A DNA stretch of 64,000 nt from Eutrophosalina sp902522775 (GTDB lineage: Bacteria; Bacteroidota; Bacteroidia; Flavobacteriales; Flavobacteriaceae), in assembly GCA_902522775.1 (NCBI GenBank), contig CABYWQ010000004.1, forward strand, positions 108,464 to 172,463. Reading direction: 5' to 3'. The notes under the pieces are model-generated. The model was given only the letters and a program-made list of their open reading frames with translations, was not told the origin of the DNA and ran no database searches. Positions within the stretch are counted from its first letter, which is position 1; each line of letters opens with the position of its first letter. This document shows positions 49,727-59,249 of the stretch, piece after piece. The position numbers were made by a program, and so were the translations under genes.

Positions 49727-50776
49727 ATGAGTTGTAAGACTTGTAAAACTAAAACAAGTAATCCAAATGGATGTAAAAATAATGGAGCCTGTGGAACAGA
49801 CGGCTGCAATAAACTGAACGTTTTCAATTGGCTCTCTAATCTAAAACCTATTTCAAAAAACTCTGAATCAAATTATTTTGAAGTTAGATTTAAAAATGGA
49901 AGAAAAGATTTTTACAAGAATAAAAACGAAAATAATATACATATTGGTGATCCAGTTGTTGTAGAATCTATCGTTGGATTTGATTTGGGACATGTAACTT
50001 TAAAAGGTGGCTTAATTTCTGTTCAGATGAAGAAGAAGAAGTTTAATCCAAAAGAAAAAGAAATCTTAAAAATTATTAGAAAAGCCAATCAAGATGATAT
50101 TGATCAATGGATTAAAAATAGAAATAAAGAGGAAGAGGTAATGATTAAATCAAGAAATATTGCTTTAAAACTAGGCCTTAAAATGAAAATCTCAGATGTT
50201 GAATTTCAAGCAGATGGCAAAAAAGCAATTTTTTTCTATACAGCGAAAGAAAGAGTTGATTTTAGAAAATTAATTTTAGAATTTGCTCATGAGTTTCATA
50301 CAAAAGTTGAGATGAAGCAAATTAGATTGAGAGAAGAAGCTGGAAGACTCGGTGGTATAGGGTCTTGTGGAAGAGAACTTTGCTGTTCAACTTGGCTTAC
50401 TGACTTTAGAGTTGTTACCACTTCTGCTGCTAGATACCAACAGCTTTCTTTGAATCCCCAAAAAATTGCTGGCCAATGTGGAAAACTAAAATGTTGTTTA
50501 AATTTTGAACTTGATCAATATCAAGAAGCTTTACAAGATTTTCCAAAGTCAAAAACCAAATTAATAACTGACAAAGGAATCGCTATTTGTCAAAAACTTG
50601 ATATTTTTAAGAAAACCATGTGGTTTTCATATAAAAACTATAGCATTGATTGGTTTGAAATAAAAGTTGAGGATGTTAAAAAAATAATAGATATTAACTT
50701 AAAAGGAAATACAATTGCAAATTTGCAGGAATATTCAATAATTAGAGAAAATATTGATGAAAAAGCTTTCATATAA
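49727..50776 (+). CDS. ricT: RicT/PSP1 family protein
   Basis: The 349-residue protein has the PSP1 domain and a strongly conserved cysteine set: GSCGRELCCSTWL near 216-228 and CGKLKCCLNFE near 250-260. In other bacteria RicT-type proteins form a complex with [4Fe-4S] clusters that affects RNA processing. The N-terminus also has cysteines (CKTCKTK, GACGTDGC). It is the first gene of an overlapping set with gldH and a PBP1A-like gene, an arrangement common in Flavobacteriia. Confidence 0.9.
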   Translation: MSCKTCKTKTSNPNGCKNNGACGTDGCNKLNVFNWLSNLKPISKNSESNYFEVRFKNGRKDFYKNKNENNIHIGDPVVVESIVGFDLGHVTLKGGLISVQMKKKKFNPKEKEILKIIRKANQDDIDQWIKNRNKEEEVMIKSRNIALKLGLKMKISDVEFQADGKKAIFFYTAKERVDFRKLILEFAHEFHTKVEMKQIRLREEAGRLGGIGSCGRELCCSTWLTDFRVVTTSAARYQQLSLNPQKIAGQCGKLKCCLNFELDQYQEALQDFPKSKTKLITDKGIAICQKLDIFKKTMWFSYKNYSIDWFEIKVEDVKKIIDINLKGNTIANLQEYSIIRENIDEKAFI

Positions 50777-51236
50777 ATTATTTTTATTACTATTATTTTT
50801 TGGTTGCAGTTCAGAAAATATATTTCTCTCATTCAAGGATACACCTGATGGATGGCAACATAAAAATTCAATAGAATTTGATTTTAATGCACCAAATGAA
50901 GCTGTTAATATTTCACTTCTTTTAAGAGTAGATAAATCATACCCTTTTTCAAATATATTTGTTGTTTATAAAATTATAAATCATGAGAAAATAATCTCAG
51001 ATACTCTTGATCTATATTTAAACAAAGAAGAAAAAGATGTTTTTAGTAACAATAGCCTATCATTAAATAATCATATTTTTTCTATTGCTGAAAACATTAT
51101 ACTAAATGATAGTAATGTAAAAGTTGAATTTAAACATGCGACTAGGTTTATAAACAATAAAAAAGCTGAAGAAAAATTAGCTGGAATATTAAGCGTAGGT
51201 TTGCTAGTAGAAAATTTTGAAAATGAAAAAATATAA
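50757..51236 (+). CDS. gldH: GldH, gliding motility lipoprotein
   Basis: GldH is a lipoprotein needed for flavobacterial gliding and for the type IX machinery assembly in many species. The 159-residue protein from the ATG at 50757 has a lipobox cysteine at C17 (FFGC), WQHKNSIEFDFNAP near 35-48 and DKSYPFSNIFVVYKI near 62-76, the family signature. A TTG at 50754 is the alternative. It overlaps ricT by 20 bases and PBP1A by 14. Confidence 0.9.
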   Translation: MKKLSYKLFLLLLFFGCSSENIFLSFKDTPDGWQHKNSIEFDFNAPNEAVNISLLLRVDKSYPFSNIFVVYKIINHEKIISDTLDLYLNKEEKDVFSNNSLSLNNHIFSIAENIILNDSNVKVEFKHATRFINNKKAEEKLAGILSVGLLVENFENEKI

Positions 51237-53517
51237 ATTTCAAATATTCATTTTTTGGTTTATTTTTTCGGTAGGTATAATTGCCTTGTACTCGGTTTTT
51301 TATTTGGCTTCAATAGGTAAGTTTGGTGAAATGCCTGATTTTAGACAACTTGAAAATCCTAAAACAAATTTTGCTTCAGAGATAATTTCATCCGATAACC
51401 AGATATTAGGAAAATACTATTTTAATGATAATAGAACACCTGTAAATTATGAAGAAATTAATCAAGAAACGGTAGATGCATTAATTGCTACAGAGGATGA
51501 GAGATTTTATAGTCATCCTGGAATTGATTTAAAAGCAACTTTAAGAGCTATTATTTTTTTAAATACGAGAGGTGGAGCTAGTACAATTTCACAACAACTT
51601 GCAAGACAGCTTTTTGTTGGTGTACGTTCAAGAAATATTATTCAAGCAGTTGGACAAAAAATTAAAGAATGGGTTATTGCAATTGAACTTGAAAAACAAT
51701 ATACCAAAGAAGAAATAATTACAATGTATTTAAATATATATGACTTTGGATATTATGGTGATGGTATTAAATCAGCTTCAAATATTTATTTTTCTAAAGA
51801 TCCAATCAATTTGAAAACTGAAGAATCTGCAATGCTAATTGGTATGCTTCAAAACTCATCACTATATGACCCAATAAAGAGACCTGAGATAACAAAAAAA
51901 AGGAGAGATTTAGTTTTAATGCAGATGGCGAAAAATAATTACTTAAGTGAAAAACAAAAAGACTCTTTACAAAAAATTCCACTAGAACTAAATTATACTC
52001 CGCAATCTCATAGAAGAGGTTTAGCAACATATTTTAGATCTTATTTAAGAGGTTTTATGAAAAATTGGACTAACAATAACTTTAAAAAAGATGGATCTAG
52101 TTATAATCTGTATGTAGACGGTTTAAAAATTTACACAACAATTAATTCCAAAATGCAACAATATGCTGAGGAATCAGTTATTGAACACATGAAAAACTTA
52201 CAAAAAGAATTTTTTATACAAAATGATACGGTTAGCTCTGCGCCATTTAGTGATTTAGATGAAGATGATGAAGAAATAATAATGAAAAGAGCTATGAGAA
52301 GATCTGAAAGATGGAGAAAATCAAAATTAAGCGGAAAAACAAATGATGAAATTGAAGAGTCTTTTAATATCCCAACTAACATGAGTATATTTTCATGGGA
52401 AGGAGATATTGATACTTTGATGTCCCCTATTGACTCAATTCGTTATTATAAACATTTTTTGAGAGCTGGTATGATGTCTATGAATCCAAAAAATGGACAT
52501 GTTAAAGCATGGGTAGGTGGTATTAATTACAGAAATTTTCAATATGATCACGTAATGCTTAGTAAAAGACAAATTGGTTCTACATTTAAACCTTTTTTAT
52601 ATGCTACTGCTATTGATCAATTAAAACTTTCTCCGTGTGACATGCTCCCAGATCTAATTCATTGTATTGAACCATATAAATATGGAAATCCTGAACCTTG
52701 GTGCCCAACTAACTCAAGTGATAAATACGGAGGCATGAGAACATTAAGTAATGCTTTAGCTAATTCAAAAAATACAATTAGTGCTCAATTGATTGACAAA
52801 GTTGGCCCAAAGCCAGTCGCTGATTTAGCTAGAAATTTAGGCGTCAGTTCAAGAATTCCAGATGTACCAGCGATAGCATTAGGTACACCTGATTTAAGTG
52901 TTTATGAAATGGTTGGTGCTTACGGGGCTTTTGCAAACAAAGGAATTTATGTTAAACCCATAATGGTTACTAAAATTGAAGATAAAAATGGTACAATTAT
53001 TTTTCAATCTAAACCTGAAACCAAGGATGTTTTAAGTGAGGAATCCTCTTACGTCACACTAAAACTGTTGGAAGGTGTAACAAAATTTGGTTCTGGAGCT
53101 AGGCTACGTCATGATATTCCTGAAGATGAAAGAAACTATGTATATAAAAATGTAGTAACAGGCTATCCATACAAATTTCAAAATGCAATTGCTGGTAAAA
53201 CAGGTACTACTCAAAATCAAAGCGATGGATGGTTTATTGGAATGGTTCCAAACCTAGTGACAGGTGTGTGGGTTGGAGGTGAAGACAGGTCAGTCCACTT
53301 TAAAGAAATTGCTTATGGCCAGGGTGCAACAATGTCTTTACCGATATGGGGACTATTTATGAATAAATGTTACGAGGATGAAGAATTACAAGTTTCAAAG
53401 GAAGATTTTGAAGAACCTGAAACCCTTTCAATTGAATTAGATTGTTCAAAAATTCTACCTGATGAATCTGAAAGTGATGAGAATGATATAAATGATCTTT
53501 TGGGGATAGGAAAATGA
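51223..53517 (+). CDS. PBP1A-type bifunctional transglycosylase/transpeptidase
   Basis: This enzyme polymerises and cross-links peptidoglycan in the periplasm. The 764-residue protein starts at the ATG 51223, has an N-terminal membrane helix, then the glycosyltransferase-51 motifs EDERFYSHPGID near 85-96 and GGASTISQQLARQL near 113-126. The transpeptidase has GSTFKPF (SxxK), SNALANSKNT (SxN) and AGKTGTTQN (KTG). It is of PBP1A size and has the acidic C-terminal tail DESESDENDIND. Confidence 0.95.
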   Translation: MKKYKFQIFIFWFIFSVGIIALYSVFYLASIGKFGEMPDFRQLENPKTNFASEIISSDNQILGKYYFNDNRTPVNYEEINQETVDALIATEDERFYSHPGIDLKATLRAIIFLNTRGGASTISQQLARQLFVGVRSRNIIQAVGQKIKEWVIAIELEKQYTKEEIITMYLNIYDFGYYGDGIKSASNIYFSKDPINLKTEESAMLIGMLQNSSLYDPIKRPEITKKRRDLVLMQMAKNNYLSEKQKDSLQKIPLELNYTPQSHRRGLATYFRSYLRGFMKNWTNNNFKKDGSSYNLYVDGLKIYTTINSKMQQYAEESVIEHMKNLQKEFFIQNDTVSSAPFSDLDEDDEEIIMKRAMRRSERWRKSKLSGKTNDEIEESFNIPTNMSIFSWEGDIDTLMSPIDSIRYYKHFLRAGMMSMNPKNGHVKAWVGGINYRNFQYDHVMLSKRQIGSTFKPFLYATAIDQLKLSPCDMLPDLIHCIEPYKYGNPEPWCPTNSSDKYGGMRTLSNALANSKNTISAQLIDKVGPKPVADLARNLGVSSRIPDVPAIALGTPDLSVYEMVGAYGAFANKGIYVKPIMVTKIEDKNGTIIFQSKPETKDVLSEESSYVTLKLLEGVTKFGSGARLRHDIPEDERNYVYKNVVTGYPYKFQNAIAGKTGTTQNQSDGWFIGMVPNLVTGVWVGGEDRSVHFKEIAYGQGATMSLPIWGLFMNKCYEDEELQVSKEDFEEPETLSIELDCSKILPDESESDENDINDLLGIGK

Positions 53518-54590
53518 AAAGGTTATTATCATTAGATTTTTTTCGCGGATTAACAATTGCCGCAATGATAATAGTTAATGATCCTGGAAGCTGGTCATAT
53601 GTTTATGCTCCACTTAGACATGCTGAATGGAATGGCGCAACACCAACGGATTTAGTTTTTCCCTTTTTTCTATTTATTGTAGGTGTTTCAATTTCACTCT
53701 CCCTTTCAAAAAGAAAAAAGTCTTCAAACTTATATATCAAAATATTTAAAAGATCTGCTATAATATTTTTGTTGGGTATTTTTTTAGCTCTTTTTCCAAA
53801 ATTTGATTTTGAAAATCTAAGAGTTGTAGGTGTATTGCAGAGAATTGCAATCGTATATTTAATCTGTGCTTTGATTTATCTAAATAGCAGCTTTAGAAAT
53901 CAATTAAAAATTGGTATTGGTCTTTTAATTTTTTACTGGATTAGTATGATGTTCTTCCCATTCAATGGAAATATTGCAGGAACAATTGAACCTGGAAATA
54001 ACTTTGCTGCATGGCTAGATAGCTTTATTGTTCCAGGGAGATTATATGAAAAAACGTGGGATCCTGAAGGATTCTACAGTACAATACCAGCAATAGCAAC
54101 AGGGATTAGTGGAATGCTTTCTGGCAGAATAATTTTAGACCAATCTAATTCTTTAAAAGATAAAATAATTAAGCTTTTCAATTGGGGAGCAATTATTTTA
54201 GTGATTGGGTCTTTTTGGGATTATATATTTCCAATCAATAAACATATATGGACTAGTTCCTATGTTCTTTACAGCTCAGGTCTAGCAATGATAGTTTTAG
54301 CAATTTGCATGTGGATAATTGATGAAAAAAAATATACCAATAATATAAAATTTGGATTGGTATTCGGCTCTAATGCAATAACTGCGTATGTTTTGCATGG
54401 GATAGTTTGGAGACTTTTTCAATTTCCAGTAATTAATGGAATTGGTTTTCAAAAATTTTGGATGGATACTGGAATTGAACTTGGTCTATCTCCAAAATTT
54501 GTGTCTTTAGATTGGGCGATATTCTATACTCTTATTATTTATTTTTTAATCTATCAACTATATAAAAGAAAAATTTTTATTAAGGTTTAA
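53514..54590 (+). CDS. HGSNAT/DUF5009-type membrane acyltransferase
   Basis: The 358-residue protein has about ten membrane helices and starts LLSLDFFRGLTIAAMIIVNDPGSWS, then APLRHAEWNGATPTDLVFPFFLFIVGVSIS, the hallmark of heparan-alpha-glucosaminide N-acetyltransferase-like (DUF1624/DUF5009) proteins. These move acetyl groups across the membrane to amino sugars. It overlaps the PBP1A gene by four bases (ATGA), so here it may modify peptidoglycan or aminosugars; a role in sulfated glycan use is an alternative. Confidence 0.87.
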   Translation: MKRLLSLDFFRGLTIAAMIIVNDPGSWSYVYAPLRHAEWNGATPTDLVFPFFLFIVGVSISLSLSKRKKSSNLYIKIFKRSAIIFLLGIFLALFPKFDFENLRVVGVLQRIAIVYLICALIYLNSSFRNQLKIGIGLLIFYWISMMFFPFNGNIAGTIEPGNNFAAWLDSFIVPGRLYEKTWDPEGFYSTIPAIATGISGMLSGRIILDQSNSLKDKIIKLFNWGAIILVIGSFWDYIFPINKHIWTSSYVLYSSGLAMIVLAICMWIIDEKKYTNNIKFGLVFGSNAITAYVLHGIVWRLFQFPVINGIGFQKFWMDTGIELGLSPKFVSLDWAIFYTLIIYFLIYQLYKRKIFIKV

Positions 54591-54597
54591 GGTTTAT

Positions 54598-54605
54598 TAA
54601 ATTTG
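54598..54605 (+). promoter_or_regulatory. Candidate -7 promoter element for the seventh NTF2-like gene
   Basis: TAAATTTG matches TAnnTTTG, 13 bases before the ATG at 54619. Confidence 0.35.
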
Positions 54606-54618
54606 AAAAAAAATTATT

Positions 54619-55128
54619 ATGAAAAAATTATTATACACAATTGCAGGATTATTTATAATGACTGCATGTCAAACTGCTCCTTGTGAATGCGAAAAAGCTA
54701 CAAGTGGATTCATTACAGGATCTGATCAATCTGTAATGTTGGGTTCAGATGAAACAATTGAAATATTTAAAAGTATCGATGAATCATGGCAAAGTAGAGA
54801 TTATGAAACACTTAAAAGTTTAATCGCTGACGAAGCCACACTAAGGTTTGAAGACGGAACATTTGCAACTAATGGTGATGAATTTATCGCTAAGGTAGAA
54901 AGTGATTATCAAGAATCTTTAGCAAACGATGAAGAATGGGCTTGGGTTATTAACTATGCCTTTACTGCTAAACCAACAGCAACTGAAGAAGGAGCTCCTA
55001 ACGAAAGGGGTGAATGGGTCAGTGCACAATTTACTTCACCAAGAGATGAGGTTTGGATTGAGTGGTATCAAATTGAAAATGGAAAATTAATTAATTGGAT
55101 CTCGGCCAAAGCTGACCCTGTTAAATAA
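54619..55128 (+). CDS. NTF2-like lipoprotein, solitary relative of the array
   Basis: The 169-residue protein has a lipobox cysteine at C17 (MTAC), two more cysteines (PCECEK) right after it, then VMLGSDETIEIFKSIDESWQSRDYETL near 38-64 and DEATLRFEDG. It has the same general order (GSDE helix, DEATL turn, late WISAKA) as the array at 27115-30229, but little DNA identity. It is more than 24 kb away and has its own terminator. An NTF2/SnoaL fold is likely; ligand unknown. Confidence 0.8.
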   Translation: MKKLLYTIAGLFIMTACQTAPCECEKATSGFITGSDQSVMLGSDETIEIFKSIDESWQSRDYETLKSLIADEATLRFEDGTFATNGDEFIAKVESDYQESLANDEEWAWVINYAFTAKPTATEEGAPNERGEWVSAQFTSPRDEVWIEWYQIENGKLINWISAKADPVK

Positions 55129-55150
55129 ATCTCTAATTATCATAAAAATT

Positions 55151-55176
55151 AAGCTCATAGAAATATGGGCTTTTTT
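55151..55176 (+). terminator. Intrinsic terminator after the NTF2-like gene
   Basis: A nine-pair stem (AAGCTCATA/TATGGGCTT, one G-U pair) with a GAAA loop is followed by TTTTTT. It begins 22 bases after the stop. Confidence 0.9.
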
Positions 55177-55193
55177 GTTTTAAATACTTTATA

Positions 55194-55853
55194 ATGAATT
55201 TCAATTATAAAAGTGAAGAAATTAATGTTTATCCTCTTTTTGGTGACTTATTAAAGGGAGAGCCATATGTTTTTGATTTTTCATCAAAAAATCCTAAAAC
55301 TCTTGATTATAATCTCAATAATTTTCAAGAATTTAACGAGGATATTTTTAATGAATTAAAACATTCAGGAAAAAAATGGGGGATTGGAAAATATCTAGAG
55401 GAAAGAAAAAATATCCTAAGAGAATCCATTAACATAATTAATGAAAAAAGAAACTATCATCTTGGATTAGATATTATAGTACCCTATAACTCAGTAGTAT
55501 TTTGTCCTTTGGATGGTTACGTTCACAAACTTGGTAAGGAAACTCAAAAAGGAAATTATGGTGGTTATTTAGTACTAAAACATAAAATAAAAAATGAAAT
55601 ATTTTATTCATTATATGGACATCTTAAAACACCCCATAAAGTACAATTAGGACAAGAAGTGTTAGCAGGGCAAGAACTAGCAATAATCGGTAAAGAAAGT
55701 GATAGTGGTGGATGGTTTTGTCATCTACATTTACAGATAATAACTCAAAAAGCCATGAATGAAGGATATTCAGAGTGGGGGTATATTTCAAAGAAACTTC
55801 TCCCAATAGTTGAAGAATATTTTCCTAATCCTAATTCTCTATTTAAATGGTAA
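55194..55853 (+). CDS. M23 family metallopeptidase-like protein
   Basis: The 219-residue protein has an LytM/M23 core: HLGLDIIVPYNSVVFCPLDGYVHKLG near 83-108, where H83 and D87 would bind zinc, GGYLVLKH near 123-130, YSLYGHL near 139-145 and HLHLQI near 181-186 (H-x-H). It has no signal peptide, unlike most M23 enzymes that act on peptidoglycan, so it may work in the cytoplasm or need a different export route. Substrate is unknown. Confidence 0.82.
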   Translation: MNFNYKSEEINVYPLFGDLLKGEPYVFDFSSKNPKTLDYNLNNFQEFNEDIFNELKHSGKKWGIGKYLEERKNILRESINIINEKRNYHLGLDIIVPYNSVVFCPLDGYVHKLGKETQKGNYGGYLVLKHKIKNEIFYSLYGHLKTPHKVQLGQEVLAGQELAIIGKESDSGGWFCHLHLQIITQKAMNEGYSEWGYISKKLLPIVEEYFPNPNSLFKW

Positions 55854-55880
55854 TTTTTTAATTAAAAAAACTTATTTTTT

Positions 55881-56342
55881 TCATTTTGAGTAAGGTAGAG
55901 AGGAGTGATGTAATATAATTTTAAGCTCTCCCAAATCATTTTTTTTATAAACAAAAGAATATTCAACCTTTGTTTTTTCACCATCTAAATCTGTAAAAAA
56001 ATAATTTCCCATAGCAATTGCTAAATCTTCATAAATATTTATTGAATTGTTTTGGAATTCAACTTTAATCCATGGATTAATAGCAAAACCTCCATCTTCA
56101 ATATAATTCGAATCAGAGCCAATAAAATAAGAAAGTGCACCTGTCAAATCATTTCTAAACTGTGTATCCGCTGCCTTAGTTGGTTTAAATTGAACAGATC
56201 CTTTATCAAAGTTGTACATTTTATTAATAAAATCTAAAGCATACATTCTACACTCTTTAAAGGAACTTATTAATTCCCCAATTTTTACGATTCCAGAACC
56301 CCACAATTCCTGTGCTTTATTAACCTCTTCAACTTTTATCAT
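55881..56342 (-). CDS. NTF2-like/SnoaL family cytoplasmic protein
   Basis: The 153-residue protein has no signal. QFKPTKAADTQFRNDLTGALSYFIG near 51-75, FAINPWIKVEF near 86-96 and LAIAMGNYFFTDLDGEKTKVEYSFVYKK near 107-134, ending LHHSSLPYS, match a widespread marine family with an NTF2-like fold that databases sometimes label phosphoribosyl-AMP cyclohydrolase-like. That label is not supported by any HisI motif. It is different from the lipoprotein array in sequence and location. Confidence 0.75.
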   Translation of the reverse strand: MIKVEEVNKAQELWGSGIVKIGELISSFKECRMYALDFINKMYNFDKGSVQFKPTKAADTQFRNDLTGALSYFIGSDSNYIEDGGFAINPWIKVEFQNNSINIYEDLAIAMGNYFFTDLDGEKTKVEYSFVYKKNDLGELKIILHHSSLPYSK

Positions 56343-56402
56343 AGTAAATATTTAAAATTTAAAATTACAATTTCTATTTCTTTTTTATATTTAGAATTCT
56401 AA

Positions 56403-57053
56403 ATGGAGAAAAAAAAAATTTCTATCTCTAGAACAGCAAGGTATTATCAATCTGGATTAATTTCAAATAAAACAAAAAATTTATGGTTTGTTTTTCACGG
56501 ATATGGCATGCTTGCCGAATTTTTTATTAAGAAATTTCAATATTTAGTTGATAAAGAAACAGTAGTAATTGCACCTGAAGCTACAAGTCGGTTTTACCTT
56601 GATGGAAATTATGAAAGAGTTGGTTCAAGTTGGATAACTAAAGTTGAAAAAGAAGATGATATAATTGATAATATAAATTATATAAACCTTATTTATAAAA
56701 ATATTGTTGAAAAAATTGGACATAATAATTTTCAGCTTAATATTATTGGTTTTTCTCAGGGAGGCCCTATGGCTTGCAGGTGGATTATGGATGAAGATAT
56801 TACTATTAATTCCATTGGATTTTGGGGTTCTGATATTCCCGAAGAATATTTAACAGAATCTTACAAAGAAAAATGGGGTAGATTTAAAACAAGTATTATA
56901 ATTGGTAAAAAAGATCACATTATTCCCATCGAATACAGAATAAAATTTAAAAAAACCGTAGATAACTATGGGTTAAATTATAATCTAATTGAATATGATG
57001 GTGATCACCGAGTTCTTGAAAATATATTAATTGAATATTCTAAAACATTGTGA
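56403..57053 (+). CDS. Phospholipase/carboxylesterase family hydrolase
   Basis: The 216-residue cytoplasmic alpha/beta hydrolase has FVFHGYGM near 27-34 (oxyanion), the nucleophile elbow GFSQGG near 118-123, and the acid and histidine near GKKDHIIP and DGDHRVLE. It is related to LysoPL-type carboxylesterases. The stop overlaps the GTG of the DinB-like gene (GTGA), so both are translated from one message. Confidence 0.87.
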   Translation: MEKKKISISRTARYYQSGLISNKTKNLWFVFHGYGMLAEFFIKKFQYLVDKETVVIAPEATSRFYLDGNYERVGSSWITKVEKEDDIIDNINYINLIYKNIVEKIGHNNFQLNIIGFSQGGPMACRWIMDEDITINSIGFWGSDIPEEYLTESYKEKWGRFKTSIIIGKKDHIIPIEYRIKFKKTVDNYGLNYNLIEYDGDHRVLENILIEYSKTL

Positions 57054-57580
57054 ATAAAATAAATTTAGAAATTGAAATATTAAATAATAAGCTGGCAAAA
57101 CTTTTTGAGAGATTATCCAAATATTCCGATGATAAATTAAATAATAGAATAAAAAAGAATAAATGGTCAATTAATCAAAATATTTATCACTTAATTTTAG
57201 CTGAAGAAGGAGTAGAGAAATATATTAGAATAAAAACCAAATATCCCGAAACACTAATAAATGTAAAAATAACATCTAGAATAAAAGCTTTTTTATTGGA
57301 ACTTAGCCTAAAGTTAGGTTTTTCATATAAAGGTCCAGCTATTGTATGTGAGAATTTTCCTGAAACATTTAAACTCCATGATTTGAAAAAAGATTGGGAA
57401 AAATCTAGAAAATCGTTTAGAGAATTTATTAATAAACTTGATGAAAAAATATTAAATAAAGGTATTTTCAATCACGGTATAGTCGGTAGAATGGATATAT
57501 ATATGACACTTCACTTCTTTAAATTCCATTTTGACCACCATAAAAAGATAATTCATAAATTAGAAGAAAGATTAAACTAA
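57050..57580 (+). CDS. DinB-like family protein
   Basis: The 176-residue protein is a four-helix bundle candidate: INLEIEILNNKLAKLFERL at the start, WSINQNIYHLILAEEG near 39-54 with the first histidine, and HFFKFHFDHHKKIIHKLEE near 155-173 with the H-x-x-x-H triad-like ligands, all typical of DinB-like metal proteins. The start codon is GTG. Function of this subgroup is unknown. Confidence 0.78.
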   Translation: MNKINLEIEILNNKLAKLFERLSKYSDDKLNNRIKKNKWSINQNIYHLILAEEGVEKYIRIKTKYPETLINVKITSRIKAFLLELSLKLGFSYKGPAIVCENFPETFKLHDLKKDWEKSRKSFREFINKLDEKILNKGIFNHGIVGRMDIYMTLHFFKFHFDHHKKIIHKLEERLN

Positions 57581-57584
57581 TATT

Positions 57585-57677
57585 ATGTTCGAATGGTTTA
57601 AAGAAAATAGAGTTCTGATATACACTGTTGTATTTGTATACTTTGCATTTAGATTACTTACTCATTACTTGGCCTAA
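57585..57677 (+). CDS. Small single-pass membrane protein (30 aa)
   Basis: The ATG four bases after the DinB-like stop gives 30 residues: a charged start (MFEWFKENR), a hydrophobic helix (VLIYTVVFVYFAFRLLT) and HYLA. It is too short for usual gene finding. The tight spacing and clean TAA, which abuts the convergent M28 stop (TAATTA), support a real small gene. Family unknown. Confidence 0.5.
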   Translation: MFEWFKENRVLIYTVVFVYFAFRLLTHYLA

Positions 57678-59249
57678 TTATTTAGCACTAGTACCATCAC
57701 GATTAGGTTTTCTAACAGATGGCCAATCCATTTTTCTTCCTGTTCTTGGACTTATAGGCATAACTCTTTTTTCACGAGAAACAAGTTCCTCCTCTTCACT
57801 TGCTTTATATGCTAAAATTGCAGTAGTAATTACATTTCTTTTAACATCATCAAAAACAATTTTATCATATGTGTCTAAATTAGTATGCCATGTAAGATTC
57901 CTGTAATCCCAACTAATAGCGTCTAAATCAAAAGCAGGAACTCCAGCTGCAATGAAGGAGGCATGATCGGTTGATCCATAACTTGGTTCTCCAGGAAAAT
58001 CAGTTTCAATATGGTCTGTAATATATTTTGGAACAAATGATAACCAGCGTGATAGAAATTCATAAGAATATAAAAATCCTTGTCCACTTAAACTAACTAC
58101 TCTTCCAGTCCCATTATCTTGATTAAATAGTGATTGAGTATTTTTTATAATTTCAGGATAGTCTTCAACAAAAGCTCTAGATCCATTAAGTCCTTGTTCT
58201 TCACTTCCCCAATGACCAACTAAAATTGTTCTTTTTGGATTTGGATAAATTTTCTTTAAAATTCTCATTGCCTCTAACATTACTAATGTCCCAGTACCAT
58301 TATCAGTAGTTCCTTGTCCACCATCCCATGAATCAAAATGTGCAGAAAGAATAACATATTCATTTGGTTTTTCAACTCCATTAATCTGAGCAATTGTGTT
58401 AAAGGTTGGTACATCTCCTAATTCATTTGATGTAGCAATTAATTTTACAACTGGCTTTTTACCGTTTTTTGCAAGTCTATATAGCATTCCATAATCTTCA
58501 AGATTAACATCAATTTCAGGTATTTTTTGAGTTTCAGTGTAAAATATCTTATTTGATCCTGGCACTCTTGACCAATAACTTGAAATCAATCCAATTGCAC
58601 CAGCTTTTTCATATGCCTTGTTTATATCACGGTAACCATAACCAGTTGAACTTATTGTAGAATACCATTTTCTACTAATTTCTCTCCTCTCATTTTTCAT
58701 TTTTTCAAATGTTTCAGGTAATGCAAATTCTTTCCAATTAGAATCAGATCTACCTGTTGGTTGATACTGACTTGTCAAAACAAATTTACCTTTTACTGTT
58801 TTTAACCATCTTTCAAAATCATCTTTACTATTTATTTCAGGGACAATAACGGCTTCTCCCTTTATTCCATTTTTCTTTGTAGAAGGACTCCAAGCTAACT
58901 GTCTACCAACTAAGGTTCTAAGTCTTGGTTCAATCATATCTATATGAGTTATTCCTCTTTCCCAGCCTCTCCATTTTCCCCACTCATGATTGTAAGCCTC
59001 AATTCCCCACTCATTATATTTTTTTATAGCCCAATCGTGTGCTTGTTTCATTTGTGGTGTTCCAACTAATCTTGGTCCTATCACATCAAATAGCTCGTGA
59101 GCTAAAATTTCCAATTGAGAATTATTGTTAGCTTCGTCAACTATTGATTGAACAATTGGATCATTTGATTTATTTTCAGCATCAGAATTCCAACGCTGAG
59201 AGTATGACTGTGTAGTCAAGAAAATTAAAATTATAGATATATATTTCAT
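57678..59249 (-). CDS. Exported M28 family metallopeptidase, carboxypeptidase-Q-like
   Basis: The 523-residue protein has a signal peptide (TTQSYSQR). A protease-associated region lies before the catalytic domain, which has LSAHFDSWDGGQGTTDNGTGT near 296-316 (H and D ligands), GHWGSEEQGLNGSRAF near 342-357 (E catalytic), FNQDNGTGR and GSTDHASFIAAGVPAF near 438-453, ending WHTNLDTYD. This is the M28 zinc-aminopeptidase pattern. It follows the Smr gene directly. Confidence 0.91.
   Translation of the reverse strand: MKYISIILIFLTTQSYSQRWNSDAENKSNDPIVQSIVDEANNNSQLEILAHELFDVIGPRLVGTPQMKQAHDWAIKKYNEWGIEAYNHEWGKWRGWERGITHIDMIEPRLRTLVGRQLAWSPSTKKNGIKGEAVIVPEINSKDDFERWLKTVKGKFVLTSQYQPTGRSDSNWKEFALPETFEKMKNERREISRKWYSTISSTGYGYRDINKAYEKAGAIGLISSYWSRVPGSNKIFYTETQKIPEIDVNLEDYGMLYRLAKNGKKPVVKLIATSNELGDVPTFNTIAQINGVEKPNEYVILSAHFDSWDGGQGTTDNGTGTLVMLEAMRILKKIYPNPKRTILVGHWGSEEQGLNGSRAFVEDYPEIIKNTQSLFNQDNGTGRVVSLSGQGFLYSYEFLSRWLSFVPKYITDHIETDFPGEPSYGSTDHASFIAAGVPAFDLDAISWDYRNLTWHTNLDTYDKIVFDDVKRNVITTAILAYKASEEEELVSREKRVMPISPRTGRKMDWPSVRKPNRDGTSAK

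Noticed and set aside
55881..56342. HisI phosphoribosyl-AMP cyclohydrolase
   Set aside because: Databases label some relatives this way, but no HisI zinc or active-site motif is visible; the sequence fits an NTF2-like fold.
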